In this document: positions 60,780-64,000 of the stretch, piece after piece
Layout of the letters: every line of letters begins with the position of its first letter
Numbering within the stretch: position 1 is the first letter of the stretch
From: Bifidobacterium saguini DSM 23967
Lineage (GTDB): Bacteria; Actinomycetota; Actinomycetes; Actinomycetales; Bifidobacteriaceae
Length of the DNA: 64,000 nt
Direction of reading: 5' to 3'
Assembly: GCF_000741715.1 (NCBI RefSeq)
Contig: NZ_JGZN01000013.1
Coordinates: 186,001 to 250,000 of the forward strand
Made by a program: the position numbers and the translations under genes
Notes under the pieces: generated by a model
Told to the model about the DNA's origin: nothing
The model's input: only the letters and a program-made list of their open reading frames with translations
Databases searched by the model: none

Positions 60780-62519
60780 ATGTTTGTGTTGAACAACGCC
60801 TGGAAAACCGTGATACGGAACAAAGGCCGCAATATTTTAATTGTGCTCATCGTGGCGATCATTGCCGCGGCAGCCACCATCGGACTCGCCATTCGCAACG
60901 CGGCCAGCACCGCGCGTGAAACCGGATTGGCGAATACTTCCGTAACCGCCACTATCAGTGTGGACCGCAGCAAGCTGATGGAGCAGGCGCGCGAATCGCA
61001 GTCCAGCTCATCCTCGGATTCGTCTGATTCCTCTAGTTCCGGGGATTCCACGCCCGATTTTGATTCGATGCGCAGCGCTCTGGAAGGCAGCAGCCTGACT
61101 CTGGCTGACTATCAGAAGTATGAGAAGGCCTCCAGCGTTTCGGTGAGTTCATATTATTCCGAAAGCACCGGCGTCTCTGGCACGGATTCGTTCCAGCCAG
61201 TGGAGACCAGCACGGCGAATGCGGCGAATTCCAGCTCCTCTGATTCATCTTCCGATTCCTCCAATTCTGGCGATGGTCAGCAGGGACCGGGCGGTGATGG
61301 CAAGGGTCAAGGCGGCGGCCCTGGCAACATGATGACCTCCGGCGACTTCACCCTGACCGGCTTCTCCTCGGACACCGCCATCGCCAACGCTTCCAACGGT
61401 TCGTTCACCATGTCCAGCGGCGAAGTGTTCGGCTACGACGAATCCGATAACGGCAAAGTCATCATCTCCAAAACTTTGGCCGACTTCAACAATCTCTCCG
61501 TGGGCGACACCATCACCGTGACCAACCCGAGCGACACTTCGCTCACGTATACGCTGACCATCTGCGGCATCTACGAGAACTCCACCTCCAGCAACACCAA
61601 CGCAATGGGTCCGATGGGTGGCACCTCGCAGGACGCGGACAATGCGATCTATACCTCGGTTTCTACGCTGAAGTCGCTTGGGCTTGATTCCGACACCACC
61701 GCTAACGACGATAACGACGACACCACCACCCAGCTCAACTACACCTACGTGCTCGCCAATGCGGATGACTACGAAACCTTCGCCGCCGACGTGAAGGCCG
61801 CTGGCTTGGACGACACCTACACCGTACAGTCCGCGGATGTGGAACAGTATGAGTCCAGTCTTGTGCCGCTCGATAATCTCGCGAAGTTCGCACTGACCTT
61901 GCTGATTGTGGTGCTCGTTGTGGGGGCCGTGGTGCTTGTGGTTTTGAATCTGTTCAATATCCGCGAGCGCAAGTATGAGGTCGGCGTGCTGACCGCCATC
62001 GGTGTGAAGAAAGCCAAGGTCGCGGCACAGTTTGTGATTGAGCTGCTGATTGTGACGATGTGCGGCATCGCACTTGGTGTAGCCGGCGGTGCGGTGGCTT
62101 CCGTGCCGGTATCAAACCAACTGCTGGCATCGCAGGTGTCTGCACAGGAATCCGAGGCATCCAGCCAACAGCAGCAGTTCGGCCGCGCGGCGGATATGGG
62201 CGGTGGACCGGGCGGCGAGCAGCAATCCAGCTCTAGCTCTTCGGATTCGAGCAGCTCGTCTTCTTCCTCTGACTCCAGCTCTGCGAACTCGTCCTCCGAC
62301 TCCGCAGGCTCTACTAAGAGCAACAACACTCAGCAAGGCGGCCCGGGCGGCATGCGTCAGGCGGTGAATTATGTCAGCGAAATCAACGCCACCGTGAATC
62401 TGGCGGTGGTCGGCCAGCTGATTCTCATCGGTCTTGGATTGACGCTTATCTCCGCACTGGTCGGCATCGTGTTCGTCATGCGCTACGAACCGCTACAGAT
62501 TCTCGCCGATCGCTCGTAA
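60780..62519 (+). CDS. MacB/FtsX-like ABC transporter permease with Ser/Asp-rich loops
   Basis: A 579-residue permease. The start at 60780 (FVLNNAWKTVIRNKGRNILI) has AAGGAC. One N-terminal membrane segment, a large extracytoplasmic domain, and three C-terminal segments (LTLLIVVLVVGAVVLVVLNL and on) fit the MacB family. Three low-complexity Ser/Asp/Gly runs are inserted: near 70-105, near 150-195, and near 475-525 (SSSSSSDSSSSSSSSDSSS). The ATPase follows 17 bp on. Likely exports peptides or lipids, or transmits a mechanical signal; the substrate is unknown. Confidence 0.88.
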   Translation: MFVLNNAWKTVIRNKGRNILIVLIVAIIAAAATIGLAIRNAASTARETGLANTSVTATISVDRSKLMEQARESQSSSSSDSSDSSSSGDSTPDFDSMRSALEGSSLTLADYQKYEKASSVSVSSYYSESTGVSGTDSFQPVETSTANAANSSSSDSSSDSSNSGDGQQGPGGDGKGQGGGPGNMMTSGDFTLTGFSSDTAIANASNGSFTMSSGEVFGYDESDNGKVIISKTLADFNNLSVGDTITVTNPSDTSLTYTLTICGIYENSTSSNTNAMGPMGGTSQDADNAIYTSVSTLKSLGLDSDTTANDDNDDTTTQLNYTYVLANADDYETFAADVKAAGLDDTYTVQSADVEQYESSLVPLDNLAKFALTLLIVVLVVGAVVLVVLNLFNIRERKYEVGVLTAIGVKKAKVAAQFVIELLIVTMCGIALGVAGGAVASVPVSNQLLASQVSAQESEASSQQQQFGRAADMGGGPGGEQQSSSSSSDSSSSSSSSDSSSANSSSDSAGSTKSNNTQQGGPGGMRQAVNYVSEINATVNLAVVGQLILIGLGLTLISALVGIVFVMRYEPLQILADRS

Positions 62520-62536
62520 ATCCGAAGGGAAAAATC

Positions 62537-63250
62537 ATGGATATTGCAACTGCAACCACCGCCGAACCGGCAGTCACCGCCAACACTGACACCCCAGCCT
62601 TGGAGCTGGAGCACGTCTCTTACTCGTATTCCAAGGGCGGCAAGCGCGTGCTCATCGACAAGAACTACGTATTCCGCACCGGTCGAGTCATTTCGATTAC
62701 CGGTCCTTCCGGCGCAGGCAAGACCACACTGCTCTCGCTGCTGTCCGGTCTGACCACACCCACCAAGGGTCGTGTGCTGCATAACGGCGAGGATTTGGCG
62801 AAAGCCGACCGCTACCGCTTCCGCAGTCACGATATCGGCGTGATCTTCCAGAGCTTCAATCTTTTGCCGGCGCTAACCGTGGCGGAGAACATCATTCTCT
62901 CGATGGACGCTTCCGGCAAGACCTTCGATAAGCCCAAGAAAGAGATTGCGGCCGAGCTCATTGAAAAAGTGCGACTGCAGCCGGAGTATCTGAACGAGCG
63001 TATTCTGCATCTTTCCGGTGGCGAGCAGCAGCGCGTGGCCATTGCTCGCGCATTGAGCTACGATCCGCAAATCATTCTGGCTGATGAACCTACCGGCAAT
63101 CTCGACCTTGCCACTCAGGATGACATTATGACGATTTTCAAGGATCTGGCGCACAACGAGGGCAAATGCGTGATTATTGTGACGCATAGCCCCGAAGTCG
63201 CCGCCCAATCCGACGAGGTCTTCCAGCTCGCCCCACTCCGCGAGCGGTGA
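62537..63250 (+). CDS. ABC transporter ATP-binding protein (MacB/LolD-like)
   Basis: A 237-residue ATPase. Walker A GPSGAGKTTLLSLLSG, Q loop GVIFQSFNLLPALTV, signature LSGGEQQRVAIARAL, Walker B ILADEPTGNLD, and H-loop IIVTHSPEVA are all intact. The N-terminal 25 residues are Thr/Ala-rich. It pairs with the preceding permease and is followed by a hairpin at 63266-63306. Confidence 0.96.
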   Translation: MDIATATTAEPAVTANTDTPALELEHVSYSYSKGGKRVLIDKNYVFRTGRVISITGPSGAGKTTLLSLLSGLTTPTKGRVLHNGEDLAKADRYRFRSHDIGVIFQSFNLLPALTVAENIILSMDASGKTFDKPKKEIAAELIEKVRLQPEYLNERILHLSGGEQQRVAIARALSYDPQIILADEPTGNLDLATQDDIMTIFKDLAHNEGKCVIIVTHSPEVAAQSDEVFQLAPLRER

Positions 63251-63265
63251 GGACGTACCCCGCGT

Positions 63266-63306
63266 GCCACGCCAGCGCAATATCACATCTTTTGTGCTGG
63301 CGTGGC
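63266..63306 (+). terminator. Terminator after the ABC pair
   Basis: GCCACGCCAGC pairs with GCTGGCGTGGC (11 bp) with a 19-nt loop containing CATCTTTTGTG, 15 bp after the ATPase stop. The 230-bp gap to the DUF559 gene shows no other gene. Confidence 0.65.
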
Positions 63307-63480
63307 GTTGGTTTCAGCCACACAACTGTAATAAGGGCCCAATCCGCACTCGTGTGGCACGATTCATGGGGTAAATCGTGTGATTTCTCTATGAGGCTCC
63401 GCCCCACTAGCACAATACTGCTCAATTCGCGCTAGCGTGGCACAGACATATCCGCAGCACATTCATGCAGCAATGTACTT

Positions 63481-64000
63481 CTACCCTACTTTCGACTCTA
63501 ATGCAGTCCAATCGACTTTCCTCGGCAACGGAGCCATCAATTCAAGTGGCAATGCTTTGAGACGAAATACAAAATCAGCACCTCGCAGCGTCAACGCACG
63601 ACCGACATGGAATGCGAACTCCGCTCGCGCATCGTCATCCGCAAGACTTGCCGCTGTCGCAGTAAAAATCAGCCATCCACGCCCCACCAGTTTTCCCCTC
63701 TTCTCTCGGTCGCGGCGCCATTGCATTTTGTCGGTGCGATGCTGATCTCCGTCATACTCCACCGCGACTTTATATTCCGGCCATGCAAGATCGAGTGTCA
63801 TCACTACGCCAGAGTCAAACATTATGTTCGGCACAACGTAATTCAATTTCGGTTGAGGAATACCGTGAGCACACAGTGAAATTCTTTTCTCGGATTCCTT
63901 CGGCGATGAAGCCCCCGGCATGATAAGCGATAATGCCCGAATGCAGGAAGGACGGCCAGCAAATCCTGTCACTGATTGCGTAAATCGCACCAATTCACAA
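63481..64000 (-). CDS. DUF559 (Vsr/endonuclease-like) domain protein, 5' end cut off by window edge
   Basis: The frame is open to the right edge. The C-terminal DUF559 domain has LDLAWPEYKVAVEYDGDQHR, RRDREKRGKLVGRGWLIF and a helical end. The D...EYDGDQHR pattern is like the PD-(D/E)XK core (Asp, Glu, and a downstream basic residue). Related proteins are about 300 residues with an N-terminal wing not visible here. The stop is at 63481. A nuclease role is inferred from fold only. Confidence 0.85.
   Translation of the reverse strand, partial: CELVRFTQSVTGFAGRPSCIRALSLIMPGASSPKESEKRISLCAHGIPQPKLNYVVPNIMFDSGVVMTLDLAWPEYKVAVEYDGDQHRTDKMQWRRDREKRGKLVGRGWLIFTATAASLADDDARAEFAFHVGRALTLRGADFVFRLKALPLELMAPLPRKVDWTALESKVG

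Noticed and set aside
63307..63480. Small dyads such as CACGATT/AATCGTG near 63357-63380
   Set aside because: They are short, not near a gene start, and of a kind expected by chance.

Overview
The window reads as chromosomal DNA of a Bifidobacterium, most likely of the B. longum/breve group. The evidence is the GC-rich coding, the dense LacI/ROK-controlled carbohydrate loci (GH51 arabinofuranosidase, giant cell-surface GH2 enzyme, CUT1-type ABC importer), actinobacterial neighbourhoods (coaD / SepIVA-like / YceD / rpmF / rnc) and single-copy housekeeping genes. No rRNA, prophage, insertion sequence or CRISPR array was seen. This assignment is made from protein and gene-order recognition only; no database search was run.

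Layout. 0-3 kb: cut-off LacI regulator, then rnhB, lepB and rplS, all on the minus strand. 3-7.5 kb: LacI regulator divergent from an MFS transporter and abfA, an arabino-oligosaccharide locus. 7.5-9.2 kb: an AAA/DUF4143 ATPase behind four 23-bp direct repeats and bracketed by two ~170-bp structured direct repeats. 9.2-11.5 kb: DUF362 / ECF S-component / DUF1893 genes behind an array of 61-bp-period hairpins. 11.6-20.5 kb: pgi, tRNA-Thr, tRNA-Leu, AEC transporter, rdgB, rph, Pr6Pr membrane protein, frameshifted pncB, and a MerR/aldo-keto reductase pair. 20.8-27.2 kb: DUF3039, coaD, SepIVA-like, yceD, rpmF, rnc, ilvB, ilvN. 27.3-30.4 kb: FitAB/VapBC-like toxin-antitoxin pair, a P-loop kinase divergent from a ROK regulator, with recurring hairpins. 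30.4-41 kb: ABC-F ATPase, glutamine amidotransferase, cysS, CDF transporter, ffh, endonuclease/phosphatase-family protein, rpsP, khpA, rimM. 41-53.6 kb: secreted multidomain GH2 beta-galactosidase-type enzyme, an unrecognised barrel glycosidase-like protein, ABC importer (permease, permease, binding protein) and a LacI gene frameshifted in its helix-turn-helix. 53.8-64 kb: aldo-keto reductase, sortase-signal remnant, tandem DUF2207 genes with LemA, a MacB-like permease/ATPase pair and a cut-off DUF559 protein.

How it works together. Two loci import and degrade plant-type or host-type glycans: the LacI/MFS/abfA locus handles arabinosides. In the LacI/ABC/GH locus, the GH2 enzyme probably acts outside the cell, the ABC system takes up oligosaccharides, and the unnamed barrel enzyme processes them inside. 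The rest is mostly translation, RNA processing, branched-chain amino-acid synthesis and protein export.

The best leads for something not yet described are three: the ATPase module with its repeats, the hairpin array in front of the DUF362/ECF/DUF1893 genes, and the family of hairpins with a shared apical core around 27-30 kb. Three single-base losses, each shortening a short homopolymer (two in pncB, one in a LacI gene), are either real lesions or base-calling errors.
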